Shown: positions 9,064 through 18,022, counted from the first letter of the stretch. The stretch: 64,000 bases of DNA from an uncultured Collinsella sp. (GCA_900540855.1 UQHK01000007.1:1-64000); one strand, 5' to 3'. Program-made: numbers and translations. The notes: generated by a model from the sequence alone, not told the origin.

Positions 9064-10512
9064 TTAGCGGCGCTCGAGGACCGCGACGGTCTCGGTGTGG
9101 TCGGTGTGGGGGAACATGTCGACCGGCGTGATCTTGAGCAGGCGATAACCTCCGTCGAGGAGCTGGTGTAGGTCGCGCTCTTGGGTGACGGGATTGCAAC
9201 TGATGTAGGTGATGCGGCGCGGCTTGAGTGCGCAAGCGGCTTCGAGGAACTCTGGTGTGGAGCCGGCGCGTGGCGGGTCGATGGAGAGAACGTCAACGCG
9301 CTCGTTGTTATCGGCGGCGTCCAGGATGTAATCGGTGGCGTCGTCGGCCATAAACCAAGCGCTGCGGGTGAGGCCGTTGAGCTCGGCATTGCGACGTGCG
9401 TCGGCAATGCCCGCCGGGTTGCGCTCCACGCCGAGCAGCATAATGCCGACACCCCTGTCCTGGGCATCCTTCGCGGCGCACAGACCGATGGTGCCGCTGC
9501 CGCAGTACGCGTCCATAAGAATGTCACCATGCTGCAGGTCCATGCCGTCAATCGCAAGCTGATAGAGCAGCTCGGTCTGCTGTGGATTGGTCTGATAGAA
9601 CGCGGTAGGGGAGATATCGAATTCGCAACCGAGCAGCTGGTCGCGCATGCACTCGGCGCCATAGACGATACGAGTCTCCTCACCCAAGATGGCGTTACCG
9701 GGACGGCCATTGATATTTTGGGCAACGGTGACGATATGCGGATCGAGTGCCGCGACGGCCTCAAAGAACTCCTGTGCATGCGGTAAGTCACGCTGGGCGG
9801 TCACGAGCGTAACCATGACCTGGTCGGTACGCCAACCGCAGCGGACGACGGCATAGCGAAGCAAACCAAGATGCTTGTCCTCATTAAAGGCGGGAATATG
9901 CAGCCGCTCAGCTTCGCGCGCGATGCCATTGAGAATCTGACGGGCACCTGGCGCCTCGACAGGACACTCGGGTACGGCAACGATCTTGTGCGTGCCACGC
10001 TCAAAGAAACCGCAACGGACAGCGCCCTCCTTACCGGGAGCAAAGGGAGTGGCAGCCTTATGACGAAAGCCACGCGGCGCAGGATACTTACCCGGGTCGC
10101 CCAGGGTAACACCCATACCGCGAATGGGATCAACGGCAATACCCTCGCGCTCGCAGAGCTCAGCAAACAGCTCTTCCATAGCAGCCTGCTTGGCCGCCAG
10201 CTGCTTCTTATAAGGACGATTGATCGCCGTGCATCCACCACAAGCCCGCATGATGGAACAAGGCGACTTGGGATCCACGGCCTTTCGCGCAGGCGAAACC
10301 GAATCTTTATGTGGGCGCTTGGTGCGAGTCTGAGATGCCTTGTCCTCGCTCCGACGAGAGCCGGGACGCTTGGCCTTAGTCTTGCCCTTAGCCGACTTGC
10401 TTTTTGCAGCTTTAGAAGACTTGGATTTCGTAGAGGATTTCTCCTCTTTTGACCCCTCAGCCGCTTCCACCAAAGCACGACGAGCCCTACGCTCCGCACG
10501 AGATTCTGCCAT
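9064..10512 (-). CDS. 23S rRNA (uracil-5-)-methyltransferase, RlmD/RumA family
   Basis: SAM-dependent methylation of a uracil C5 in 23S rRNA. A Cys cluster resembling the family's iron-sulfur site (CSIMRACGGC) lies near residue 85. The SAM-binding region DAYCGSGTIGLCA and the catalytic DPPRAG then ISCNP motifs are in the C-terminal half. The 482-residue length includes an unusual N-terminal tail of about 80 residues, very rich in Lys, Ser and Arg, probably disordered and RNA-binding. The expected TRAM domain is not evident. The ATG at 10512 has GGAG upstream. The longer frame to 10689 runs into the hairpin element and is discarded. Confidence 0.88.
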   Translation of the reverse strand: MAESRAERRARRALVEAAEGSKEEKSSTKSKSSKAAKSKSAKGKTKAKRPGSRRSEDKASQTRTKRPHKDSVSPARKAVDPKSPCSIMRACGGCTAINRPYKKQLAAKQAAMEELFAELCEREGIAVDPIRGMGVTLGDPGKYPAPRGFRHKAATPFAPGKEGAVRCGFFERGTHKIVAVPECPVEAPGARQILNGIAREAERLHIPAFNEDKHLGLLRYAVVRCGWRTDQVMVTLVTAQRDLPHAQEFFEAVAALDPHIVTVAQNINGRPGNAILGEETRIVYGAECMRDQLLGCEFDISPTAFYQTNPQQTELLYQLAIDGMDLQHGDILMDAYCGSGTIGLCAAKDAQDRGVGIMLLGVERNPAGIADARRNAELNGLTRSAWFMADDATDYILDAADNNERVDVLSIDPPRAGSTPEFLEAACALKPRRITYISCNPVTQERDLHQLLDGGYRLLKITPVDMFPHTDHTETVAVLERR

Positions 10513-10618
10513 CAACAACTCCACTAATTCATGAATTAAAAGCTGCAAGCATTGTACCGTGCCAAGCCAGCGGGCGATATGCAAGCGGTCATTTCCTGTC
10601 AGTGATAAGTCCAACGAC

Positions 10619-10769
10619 GTTTGCCACGCGCGGACGGGGAGCGGCGCATAATTAAGTTTATCGCGAGTTCCGCACGCAAAGGAAAGCACTTAATGTGCTT
10701 TCCGTCTTGCGCAGGACTGTAGAGCAGGAAACTTAATTATGCGCCGCTCCCCGTCCGCGCCTGGCAAAC
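10619..10769. repeat. Nested hairpin element, copy A
   Basis: The outer arms 10619-10659 and 10729-10769 are reverse complements over 41 bp with one mismatch. The 69-nt interior (10660-10728) begins ATCGCGAGTTCCGCACGC and contains a 9-bp inner stem GGAAAGCAC / GTGCTTTCC around TTAAT. Copy B at 53879-54008 has nearly the same interior, but a different inner stem and different arms, both still paired. It lies between the divergent rlmD-like and amino-acid transporter genes, 7 bp before the transporter's -35. Confidence 0.9.
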
Positions 10770-10775
10770 CCTCCC

Positions 10776-10832
10776 TTGTACTCTATCAAGGTAAAGTGTA
10801 TGATGCTGAACGTTACATGATTCACTTTACCT
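10776..10832 (+). promoter_or_regulatory. Promoter and candidate operator of the amino-acid ABC transporter
   Basis: TTGTAC (10776-10781) and TATGAT (10799-10804) are 17 bp apart. An inverted repeat AGGTAAAGTG (10789-10798) / CACTTTACCT (10823-10832) starts in the spacer and ends after the likely start site, so it brackets the -10. A third half-site CTAAAGTG follows at about 10835. A repressor binding here would block initiation; which one is unknown. Confidence 0.65.
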
Positions 10833-10860
10833 AACTAAAGTGCCATCAAGGGGGAATACC

Positions 10861-11721
10861 ATGAATGCCGATATGTCTCGTCGTCAGTTTGTTGGTCTAG
10901 CCGGCTCGCTTGCCACGGTGCTTGGCCTTGGTCTTGTCGGCTGCGGCGGTGGTGCCGGCAAGGGCTCTGCTGCCGGCTCTGCTGCGGCCAAGGATACGAA
11001 GGGTGCCGCGGAGTCCAAGAAGCTCGTCGTGGGCTTTGACAAGTCCTATCCTCCGTATGGCTTTGTGGGCGACGATGGCGAGTACACCGGCTTTGACCTC
11101 GACCTTGCCAAGGCCGTTGCCGATAAGCAAGGCTGGGAGGTCAAATACGAGGCTATCGACTGGGATGCCAAGGACACGCTGCTCAACTCGGGTGCCATCA
11201 ACTGCATCTGGAACGGCTTTACCATGGAGGGCCGCGAGGACGACTACACGTTCTCCGAGTCTTACATGCTCAACGAGCAGGTGCTCGTGGTCAAGAAGGA
11301 CGCGGGTATCAAGAGCTGGGACGATCTTGCCGGCAAGACCGTGATTACCCAGACTGATTCCGCCGCACAGGACGTGCTCGAGGGCGACCAGAAGGATCTG
11401 GCCGCGACGTTTGCCACGCTCGATACCATCGGTGAGTACAACACGGCGTTTATGCAGCTCGAGAGTGGTGCAGTCGATGCCGTTGCCTGTGACCTCTCGA
11501 TCGCTCAGTATCAGCTTGCCGCCAAGCCCGATGCCTATACGCAGCTCGACAAGCCGTTGTCCAGCGAGCACTACGCCGTTGGCTTTAAGAAGGGCGACAC
11601 CAAGTCCGCCGATGCCGTGACCGAGTCGCTCAAGGCGCTCTATGAGGACGGTACGGTCAAGGACCTCTGCGATAAGTATTCAAGCTATGGTCTATCTTTC
11701 GATAATTGGGTGCTCAAGTAA
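10861..11721 (+). CDS. Amino-acid ABC transporter substrate-binding lipoprotein
   Basis: The solute receptor of a polar amino-acid uptake system (SBP family 3, PF00497 type). The 286-residue precursor has twin arginines R7-R8 in SRRQFVG, a hydrophobic stretch and the lipobox LVGC with C28. It is therefore probably a Tat-exported lipoprotein, followed by a Gly/Ala/Ser linker. The mature part begins KLVVGFDKSYPPYGF, followed by GEYTGFDLDLAKAVA, both characteristic of the family. The ATG at 10861 follows AAGGGGG. The permease start overlaps its stop by one base. The ligand (Gln, Cys, His or similar) cannot be assigned. Confidence 0.93.
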   Translation: MNADMSRRQFVGLAGSLATVLGLGLVGCGGGAGKGSAAGSAAAKDTKGAAESKKLVVGFDKSYPPYGFVGDDGEYTGFDLDLAKAVADKQGWEVKYEAIDWDAKDTLLNSGAINCIWNGFTMEGREDDYTFSESYMLNEQVLVVKKDAGIKSWDDLAGKTVITQTDSAAQDVLEGDQKDLAATFATLDTIGEYNTAFMQLESGAVDAVACDLSIAQYQLAAKPDAYTQLDKPLSSEHYAVGFKKGDTKSADAVTESLKALYEDGTVKDLCDKYSSYGLSFDNWVLK

Positions 11722-12374
11722 TGTCTATCCAAGTTATGATGCAGATGCTCGGCCAGGGATTCTTGGTCAGTTTGCAGCTGTTTGTGCTGACGCTGCTGGG
11801 GTCGATTCCGCTGGGAATCCCCGTGGCGTTTATGCGCATGAGCAAAATTGCGCCGCTTCGCTGGATTGCGCGCATCTACATTTCGGTCATGCGCGGTACG
11901 CCGCTCATGTTGCAGATGTTTGCCATCTACTTTGCCCCGTACTACGTGTTTGGCATTTCGCTCACGCCCGATTCCAAGTGGACGGCGTGCGTCGTGGCGT
12001 TCATCATCAACTACGCCGGTTACTTTGCCGAGATCTATCGCTCGGGCCTGCAGTCCATTCCGCGCGGTCAATACGAGGCTGCCGAGGTGCTGGGCTACTC
12101 GCGCATGCAGACGTTTCTGTATATCGTGATGCCGCAGGTCGCCAAGCGCATTTTGCCGGCGATGGGCAACGAGATTATCACGCTGGTCAAGGATACGTCG
12201 CTGGCATTTGCCATTGGCGTGGGCGAGATGTTCTCGACGGCCAAGGCGCTGGTCGCCTCGCAGGTGAGCATGGTGCCGTTTGCAATTGCGGCGCTGATTT
12301 ACTGGGTCTTTAACTTCGTCGTCGAGATGCTGCTGGGCGCTGCCGAAAAGCGACTTGACTACTACCACGACTAG
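11721..12374 (+). CDS. Amino-acid ABC transporter permease (HisM/GlnP type)
   Basis: The inner-membrane permease of the polar amino-acid family, 217 residues with about five membrane helices. The family's signature region is visible (YISVMRGTPLMLQMF near residue 55, and the EAA loop YEAAEVLGYSRMQTF near 120). Translation starts at ATG 11721, overlapping the TAA of the receptor gene (TAATG), so the two are translationally coupled. The pair works with the ATPase encoded next. Confidence 0.94.
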   Translation: MSIQVMMQMLGQGFLVSLQLFVLTLLGSIPLGIPVAFMRMSKIAPLRWIARIYISVMRGTPLMLQMFAIYFAPYYVFGISLTPDSKWTACVVAFIINYAGYFAEIYRSGLQSIPRGQYEAAEVLGYSRMQTFLYIVMPQVAKRILPAMGNEIITLVKDTSLAFAIGVGEMFSTAKALVASQVSMVPFAIAALIYWVFNFVVEMLLGAAEKRLDYYHD

Positions 12375-12412
12375 CCTGTTCCGTCGTGCTTTTCAAACAC
12401 ATGGAGGTTCCC

Positions 12413-13177
12413 GTGTCCGGAACGGTAATGAATATAGCGAACGCACGCAAGGCGTTTGGCGGCAATGAGGTGCTCAAGGATATCTCGCTCGAGGTAAAGC
12501 GTGGCGAGGTCGTGGCGATTATCGGGCCTTCGGGCGGCGGTAAGTCCACGCTGCTGCGCTGTGCCACGCTGCTCGAGACGCTCGATGGTGGCTCGCTCTC
12601 GTTTGGCGACCTTGCCGTCGCGACGGATGCGGGTTCGGGCGCGGTGTACGCAAAGGGCGATGTACCTAAACAGGCGCGCTCGCGGTTTGGCCTGGTGTTT
12701 CAGAACTACAATCTGTTCCCGCACTATACCGTGATGAAAAACATCACCGACGCTCCGATCCGTGTGCTCAAGCGCCCGCGCGAGCAGGTGGAGGCACGTG
12801 CGTGCGAGCTGATCGCGCAGATGGGGCTTACGGGCAATGAGAACAAGGTGCCATGTGAGCTTTCGGGCGGCCAGCAGCAGCGCGTGAGTATTGCCCGCGC
12901 CCTGGCGCTCGACCCGGAAATCTTGTTCTTTGATGAGCCGACCTCGGCGCTCGATCCAGAGTTGACGGCCGAGGTGCTGCGTGTCATTAAAGACCTTGCG
13001 GCGCAGAACATGACGATGGTGATCGTGACCCACGCAATGCAGTTTGCGCGCGATGTTGCCGACCGCGTGGTCTTTATGGACGGCGGCCGCATTGTCGAGG
13101 AGGGTCCTGCCGAGCAGGTTATCGACCATCCGCGTGAGCAGCGTACCCGTGAGTTCTTGAGCCGTATCGAGGGATAG
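12413..13177 (+). CDS. Amino-acid ABC transporter ATP-binding protein (GlnQ type)
   Basis: The cytoplasmic ATPase of the uptake system. It has Walker A GPSGGGKST, the Q-loop VFQNYNLFPH, signature LSGGQQQRVSIARAL, Walker B ILFFDEPTSALD and H-loop VTHAM. The length is 254 residues. The start is taken as GTG 12413 because GGAGG lies 5 nt upstream; ATG 12428 is a possible alternative, and the earlier ATGs lack a ribosome site. An insertion after the Walker A half (GDLAVATDAGSGAVYAKGD) is longer than in most homologues. It is the last gene of the three-gene operon. Confidence 0.93.
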   Translation: MSGTVMNIANARKAFGGNEVLKDISLEVKRGEVVAIIGPSGGGKSTLLRCATLLETLDGGSLSFGDLAVATDAGSGAVYAKGDVPKQARSRFGLVFQNYNLFPHYTVMKNITDAPIRVLKRPREQVEARACELIAQMGLTGNENKVPCELSGGQQQRVSIARALALDPEILFFDEPTSALDPELTAEVLRVIKDLAAQNMTMVIVTHAMQFARDVADRVVFMDGGRIVEEGPAEQVIDHPREQRTREFLSRIEG

Positions 13178-13211
13178 GCTCAGGTATTTACTCAACTATT
13201 AATTGAGGCGA

Positions 13212-13248
13212 AGCCGCCACAGGTCTTACGGTCTGTGGCGGCTTTTTG
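13212..13248 (+). terminator. Terminator of the amino-acid transporter operon
   Basis: An 11-bp perfect stem AGCCGCCACAG / CTGTGGCGGCT (13212-13222 and 13233-13243) is followed by TTTTTG. Confidence 0.88.
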
Positions 13249-13487
13249 TTTACATCGACGGGGTTCAATAATTGCCTCACAAGCTTGTCTCTTCCTCTCG
13301 CCGCCTGTATTCATACGTGCGCCGAAAGGTGTGCATGGACAGTCGCCCGTGAGGGTAGGGTGGTGGCATAGGACATTTGGAGGGTGAGTCGGCTCGGCTG
13401 CCGACCATGCTGCTCCCGGGATGGCACCGACCGCGAACTCTCCCCGTTGGCGTCGCGCATTGCGCGCGGCCCTGCAAGGAGGTCATC

Positions 13488-15563
13488 ATGGGTGCTCCCA
13501 AGACCGGTAACGTAAGGAACGTGGTGCTCGTAGGCCAAGGCGGGGTGGGCAAGACTTCACTCGCCGAGGCCATGCTCCACCTTTCCGGCAAGACCGCCCG
13601 CCTGGGCGGCCACGACGGCACCAAGCCCACGCTCGACTATGACCCTGAAGAGGTCAAGCGTTCATTCTCCATCTCGACGACCATCGCGCCGATCGACTGG
13701 AAGGGCGCCCGCATCAACGTGCTCGATGCCCCGTGCTATCCCGATTTTATCGGCGACGCCTATGCCGCGATGAGCGTCTGCGAGACGGCTCTGTTTGTGG
13801 TCGATGCCGAGGCCGGCCCGCAGCCTACGACGGTTAAGCTCTGGTATGCCGCCGAGGACCTGCGTCTGGCGCGTGCGGTGTTCGTAAACCGCCTGTCGCG
13901 CTCCGAGGCCAGCTTTGCGACCACGATGGACCTGCTGCAGGAGCGCTTTGGTACGCGCCTGGGCGCCGTGACCCTTCCCTGGGGCGAGGGCGAGGACTTT
14001 GACGGTATCATCGACCTGGTGCGCATGAAGGCGCGCCATTGCAACGGCGCCGAAGCCGTTGAGTCGGAGATCCCCGAGGAGTATCGTGCCCAGGCCGAGG
14101 AGGCCCATGACCATCTGTGCGAGTTGGTGGCCGAGGCCGACGACGAACTGATGATGAAATACCTGGAAGGCGAGGAGACGCTAACGCAGGAGGAGCTCGA
14201 GGGCTTGTTGTCCAAGGCAATCGCCGAGCGCATCTTTGTGCCGGTCTTTGCGGGCGATTGCATTAAGGAACAGGGCGTCAACTCGCTGATGGACGACATT
14301 GCCACGTACTTCCCGGCGCCGACTGACTACGGCGAGATGCCGCTCATCGACGGCGATTCGCTCAAGATTTCGAGTGACGATGACCGTCCGGTGGCATTTG
14401 TGTTTAAGACCCTGGCCGATCCGCAACAGGGCCGCATCAGCTTTATCAAGGTGCTGACGGGTACGCTTGAGCCGGGCCTTGAGCTGATCAATGCGCGCAC
14501 GCGTAAGGGCGAGCGTCTGGCTCACCTGTATGTGATGTGCGGTCGTGACATGACCGAGGTCGGGCACGCGTATGCCGGCGATATCATCGTGGCGCCCAAG
14601 CTGGCGGCCGAGACGGGCGATACGCTCTCGATTACCGGTAAGGTCGAGGCTGCGGCGTTTGAGTTCCCCAACTCGCAGTACCGCATTGCCATCGAGGCCG
14701 AGAATCGCGGCGACGAAGAGAAGCTCTACACGTTTATCGAGAAGGCTTGCAAGGCCGATCCAACCATGAGCATCGACCGCGACGAGGAGACCGGCCAGAC
14801 CATTATCTCGGCGGTGGGCGAGGCGCAGGTTTCGGTGCTGCTCAACCGTTTGGAGGACCGCACCAAGGTCGTGGCCAAAAGCGTGCCGATCCGCATTCCG
14901 TATCGCGAGACCATCCGCCGCACGGCAAGCGCCCAGGGTCGCCACAAGAAGCAGACCGGCGGCGCCGGTCAGTACGGCGACTGCTGGCTGCGCGTGGAGC
15001 CGCTCATTGGGCCCGACGGTACGAGCGACGGCTATGAGTTTGTTGACGAGGTCGTGGGCGGCCGCATCCCGCGCTCGCTCATCCCCGCCGTGGACAAGGG
15101 CGTTCAGGAGACTATGAAGGACGGCATCATTGCCGGCTACCCGCTCACGGGCATTCGCGTTGCTGTGTACGATGGCTCGTATCACAGCGTCGACTCCAAC
15201 GAGATGGCGTTCCGCGCGGCGGCCCGCATCGGCCTGCGCAAGGCGTGCGCCGATGCCGACCCGGTGGTGTTGGAGCCCATCGAGGAAATCACGGTGACTA
15301 TCCCCGAGAGCTACGCCGGCGCCGTGATGGGCGACATCTCGGCCTCGCGCGGTCGCGTGACGGGCATGGAGACCGACGAACGCGGCGATACCGTGGTTAT
15401 TGCCCAGGCGCCGCTGGCCGAGCTGACGGATTACTCGACGCGCCTGCGCTCTATCACGCGCGGCACGGGCGACTTTACCATGAAGCCTGCAGGCTATGAG
15501 CAGGTGCCCTATGACGTTCAGGCCAAGCTGGTCGAGCGCTATGAGGAGGGTCGAGCTAAGTAA
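13488..15563 (+). CDS. Elongation factor G-like GTPase (EF-G2/FusA2 type)
   Basis: A translational GTPase with the EF-G fold, 691 residues. G1 is GQGGVGKT at residues 16-23, where EF-G proper has AHIDAGKT, so this is an EF-G2-like paralogue rather than the main fusA. It lacks neighbouring rpsL, rpsG or tuf. Domain II, III and IV features follow, including the late TGMETDERGDT and the C-terminal QAPLAELTDYSTRLRS. Family members have uncertain roles; some are unable to translocate. The ATG at 13488 has AAGGAGG upstream. The 240-bp leader (13249-13487) is GC-rich and forms small hairpins, but no known riboswitch is recognised. Confidence 0.88.
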   Translation: MGAPKTGNVRNVVLVGQGGVGKTSLAEAMLHLSGKTARLGGHDGTKPTLDYDPEEVKRSFSISTTIAPIDWKGARINVLDAPCYPDFIGDAYAAMSVCETALFVVDAEAGPQPTTVKLWYAAEDLRLARAVFVNRLSRSEASFATTMDLLQERFGTRLGAVTLPWGEGEDFDGIIDLVRMKARHCNGAEAVESEIPEEYRAQAEEAHDHLCELVAEADDELMMKYLEGEETLTQEELEGLLSKAIAERIFVPVFAGDCIKEQGVNSLMDDIATYFPAPTDYGEMPLIDGDSLKISSDDDRPVAFVFKTLADPQQGRISFIKVLTGTLEPGLELINARTRKGERLAHLYVMCGRDMTEVGHAYAGDIIVAPKLAAETGDTLSITGKVEAAAFEFPNSQYRIAIEAENRGDEEKLYTFIEKACKADPTMSIDRDEETGQTIISAVGEAQVSVLLNRLEDRTKVVAKSVPIRIPYRETIRRTASAQGRHKKQTGGAGQYGDCWLRVEPLIGPDGTSDGYEFVDEVVGGRIPRSLIPAVDKGVQETMKDGIIAGYPLTGIRVAVYDGSYHSVDSNEMAFRAAARIGLRKACADADPVVLEPIEEITVTIPESYAGAVMGDISASRGRVTGMETDERGDTVVIAQAPLAELTDYSTRLRSITRGTGDFTMKPAGYEQVPYDVQAKLVERYEEGRAK

Positions 15564-15599
15564 CGTGTGGCTTTGTCTGTGCCACGCATGTCGATGCAA

Positions 15600-15633
15600 G
15601 GGCCGCTCTGGGTGATCCGGAGCGGCCCTTTTT
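15600..15633 (+). terminator. Terminator of the EF-G-like gene
   Basis: The stem GGGCCGCTC / GAGCGGCCC (15600-15608 and 15620-15628) is followed by TTTTT. A weaker hairpin (15564-15586) precedes it. Confidence 0.85.
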
Positions 15634-15675
15634 GATCCCTAGGGGATTGCAAATCGGTTCTTGTCGTGGGTAGGG

Positions 15676-16653
15676 CTAGTCCCCTGAGGCCTGATTGCGG
15701 CCGGTGGCGTAGTCGATCTGCACATGCGGTTGCAGGTTATAACAGTACACGTGGAAACACAGCGTCTTGCCGTGATCCTCGACCGATTGGGCTTCAAGGC
15801 GCACGCCGCGGCAGAGAAGTTCCTCTTCGTTGTACATGGGCGTGACGCGGTAGAGCACATGGTTGCCCGTGTCGTGGATGTAGTCGAGGATCTGCTCTTC
15901 AAACGGCAGCATGCCCGTTTCGTTGAGATAGCGCGTGCCGGTGAGGAGATTCTTGCGATTGGCGTTTTCGCCGCAGAGCGACCAGGCGATGAGGTGGCAG
16001 CGGTTGTAGAGGCTCTGGCCTGGAATAAAGTCGTAGCGCTGCTGGTGCCAACCGGCAGGATGGATACGCGAGATATCGCCGCGCTTACCCTGACCGAGCG
16101 ATTCGGGTCCTATGCAGGCGAGTGCTTTGCGGGTACGGCCCAGGCTGTCGAGCTTTGAGAACTTCTTAAAGCATCCTTTTTCGGTGGCCCGCTCGTATTC
16201 ATCGAGCGTGAACGACGGCGTGCCGAGCGGGTGCGTGCCATCGGCGCGAAGGGCAACGTAGGGGTTGCCGGCGTAGTCGGGAATGCTGGTGAGGTATACG
16301 CCGCGCGCGCGGTCGAGATCGGGGTTTTCCACTTCGTCGATGGGGGTGGCGTTCGAAGAGACATCGCCAGCGGTGCCGGTTGTGGTGGATTCGGAGCCAT
16401 CGCCGGTGCTTTGGCCGCCTTTGGAATCCGAGGAGCTTGCCGTCCCCGATTCGAGCCGGGCGACCAGGTCCGCCTCGTCGTCGGTGCGGCTGGGGCTCTC
16501 GTTTTGCTTCTCGGCCAGGGCCGCCGCCTGCTCATCGCTTTGCGGCGACAGCAGCTTGGGCGCCCCGTCGAGCGATCCCGTAAACAGCGCAAACCCCAGC
16601 ACCACGGCGGTGCCGATGGAAAGTACTTGCTTGTAAGCGGACTTGCGCGACAT
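15676..16653 (-). CDS. Secreted or membrane-anchored DNA/RNA non-specific endonuclease
   Basis: A 325-residue protein with an N-terminal hydrophobic segment (about residues 10-30) acting as a signal anchor. A low-complexity Ser/Gly/Thr linker (about 40-110) follows, then a nuclease domain resembling the DNA/RNA non-specific endonuclease superfamily. The key block YNRCHLIAWSLCGENANRKN contains the catalytic-type R-H pair and the metal-side Asn. It probably degrades extracellular DNA for nutrient scavenging or competition. The ATG at 16653 has AGGAG upstream. The gene is transcribed alone, towards the EF-G-like gene. Confidence 0.8.
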   Translation of the reverse strand: MSRKSAYKQVLSIGTAVVLGFALFTGSLDGAPKLLSPQSDEQAAALAEKQNESPSRTDDEADLVARLESGTASSSDSKGGQSTGDGSESTTTGTAGDVSSNATPIDEVENPDLDRARGVYLTSIPDYAGNPYVALRADGTHPLGTPSFTLDEYERATEKGCFKKFSKLDSLGRTRKALACIGPESLGQGKRGDISRIHPAGWHQQRYDFIPGQSLYNRCHLIAWSLCGENANRKNLLTGTRYLNETGMLPFEEQILDYIHDTGNHVLYRVTPMYNEEELLCRGVRLEAQSVEDHGKTLCFHVYCYNLQPHVQIDYATGRNQASGD

Positions 16654-16772
16654 TGAGGCTCCTGGAGGGACGGTTGGGAATCTACCAGTCTAGCAGGAGC
16701 CGGCAGGGGCCGTTCTATCGAACAAATACTTAAGATTTGGGACAAACACTACTGATTAATTTGTCTCGCGGT

Positions 16773-17783
16773 CTAGATCGAGGTGGAGTCGAGCCAGTTG
16801 AGCTTGCACTCGAGAATGCGCTGCTCGCCGGGTTGGCTGCTGCCATCAAGCAAGGCGAGCAGCATCTCGGCCGCCTCCCTGCCTTCCTGGTCGACGGGCT
16901 CGATGATCGTGGAGACGGTCGGCGTGGTGAGGTTGGTCCAGTCTTCGCAGTTGAGTCCCAAAAGACCTATTTGCTGCGGAAGTAGATGGGCCATGGGTTG
17001 GAGGGCCTTGTAGACACGGGGAAGTGCCCATTGGTTTTGTACGAAGATGAGTGTGCGCTTGGCGGGGTTGAACTTGTATTTAAAGTATTCGGTGAGCTCG
17101 TTGATTGACGGCTTGTTGTGATCGATGGGGATGGCTTTGTAGAGCTGCCCATTCGCGGCTAATGCCTCGGCATATCCCTGAAAACGTTCCATGCGGGTGC
17201 GCATTTCGGTCATATTGGCGGCAATGGAGAAAAAGTCCTCGTAGCCGGCATCGAGAAGCGCCTGCGTGGCGTTGTACACGCCGTCGTAGAGGTTGGTTTT
17301 GATCCAGCTGGTGCCTGGGCTGTAGATGGCCGCGTCAAAAAAGACGACGGGCTTGCCGGCGCGCTTGATGCGGTCGTGGACGGCCTTGAAATTTGCCGTG
17401 GGCTGGATGATAAAACCATCGACGCCCAGCGAGAGCATCTTGTCGACGTACATGAGCTCGGTCTCGGGGTTAAAGTTGCTCGTGCAAACGACCGTTTGAT
17501 AACCCGCGGGGAGCATGACCTGCTCCATGCCATTGAGAACGAGGCCCGCCCACTTGTTGGTGTTATCCAAAATGATGATGGCGATGACGTGGGTCTGCTT
17601 GCCGGTGAGCGTTTGCGCTTGGGCGTTGGGAACGTATCCGAGTTCCTTGATGACGCGCGCAATCTTTGTCTGCGTCTTCTCGCTGAGCTTTTCTCGTTTG
17701 TCGTTGAGGTAATACGAGACGCTTGCCGTCGAGGTTCCCGCCTCTCGAGCGACGTCTGCAATCGTAACGCGCTGTTTTGCCAC
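16773..17783 (-). CDS. LacI-family transcriptional regulator (probable controller of the divergent PTS operon)
   Basis: A 336-residue regulator. The N-terminal HTH begins RVTIADVAREAGTSTASVSYYLN and the hinge helix ends near NAQAQTLTG. A periplasmic-binding-protein-like sugar sensor domain follows, with GVDGFIIQP and the late VSTIIEPVDQEGREAAEMLL. The GTG at 17783 is chosen because AAGGAG lies just upstream and it leaves the usual short lead into the HTH; the ATG at 17819 would add 12 atypical residues. It is divergent from the PTS-GatZ-transaldolase-transketolase operon across a 415-bp gap. Control of that operon, with a phosphorylated sugar as inducer, is inferred. Confidence 0.88.
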   Translation of the reverse strand: MAKQRVTIADVAREAGTSTASVSYYLNDKREKLSEKTQTKIARVIKELGYVPNAQAQTLTGKQTHVIAIIILDNTNKWAGLVLNGMEQVMLPAGYQTVVCTSNFNPETELMYVDKMLSLGVDGFIIQPTANFKAVHDRIKRAGKPVVFFDAAIYSPGTSWIKTNLYDGVYNATQALLDAGYEDFFSIAANMTEMRTRMERFQGYAEALAANGQLYKAIPIDHNKPSINELTEYFKYKFNPAKRTLIFVQNQWALPRVYKALQPMAHLLPQQIGLLGLNCEDWTNLTTPTVSTIIEPVDQEGREAAEMLLALLDGSSQPGEQRILECKLNWLDSTSI

Positions 17784-18008
17784 AGCGACTCCTTCCGACA
17801 GATGAGCATTTTCCAACATGATGACTTTGAGTCTTGGTGAGGGATGCGCTTCGGTGAGCGGCTTTCTCCTTTCATATGAGTATGCAACAAATGCGGTATA
17901 CGGGTGGGGTCGAAATTTGTGACCGGCATGCGTATCTGCCGTCTACCGAGAAAATCAAATACTTCTTGACTTTTGAAATCGAGGGTAAAATCGCAGGATT
18001 CATTTTTG

Positions 18009-18022
18009 GTTAAACGCATAAC
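18009..18022. promoter_or_regulatory. Candidate LacI-type operator upstream of the sugar operon
   Basis: GTTAAACGCATAAC is a partial palindrome with a central CG, matching 10 of 14 positions on its reverse complement, as LacI-family operators do. TTGACT at 17966-17971 with TAAAAT at 17986-17991 is a possible promoter, but the 14-bp spacer is short. The rest of 17784-18198 shows nothing firmer. Confidence 0.35.

Noticed and set aside
13418..13440. T-box-like GGATGGCACCGACCGCG upstream of the EF-G-like gene
   Set aside because: The conserved TGGNACCGCG is interrupted, no antiterminator/terminator pair follows, and the downstream gene is not an aminoacyl-tRNA or amino-acid gene.
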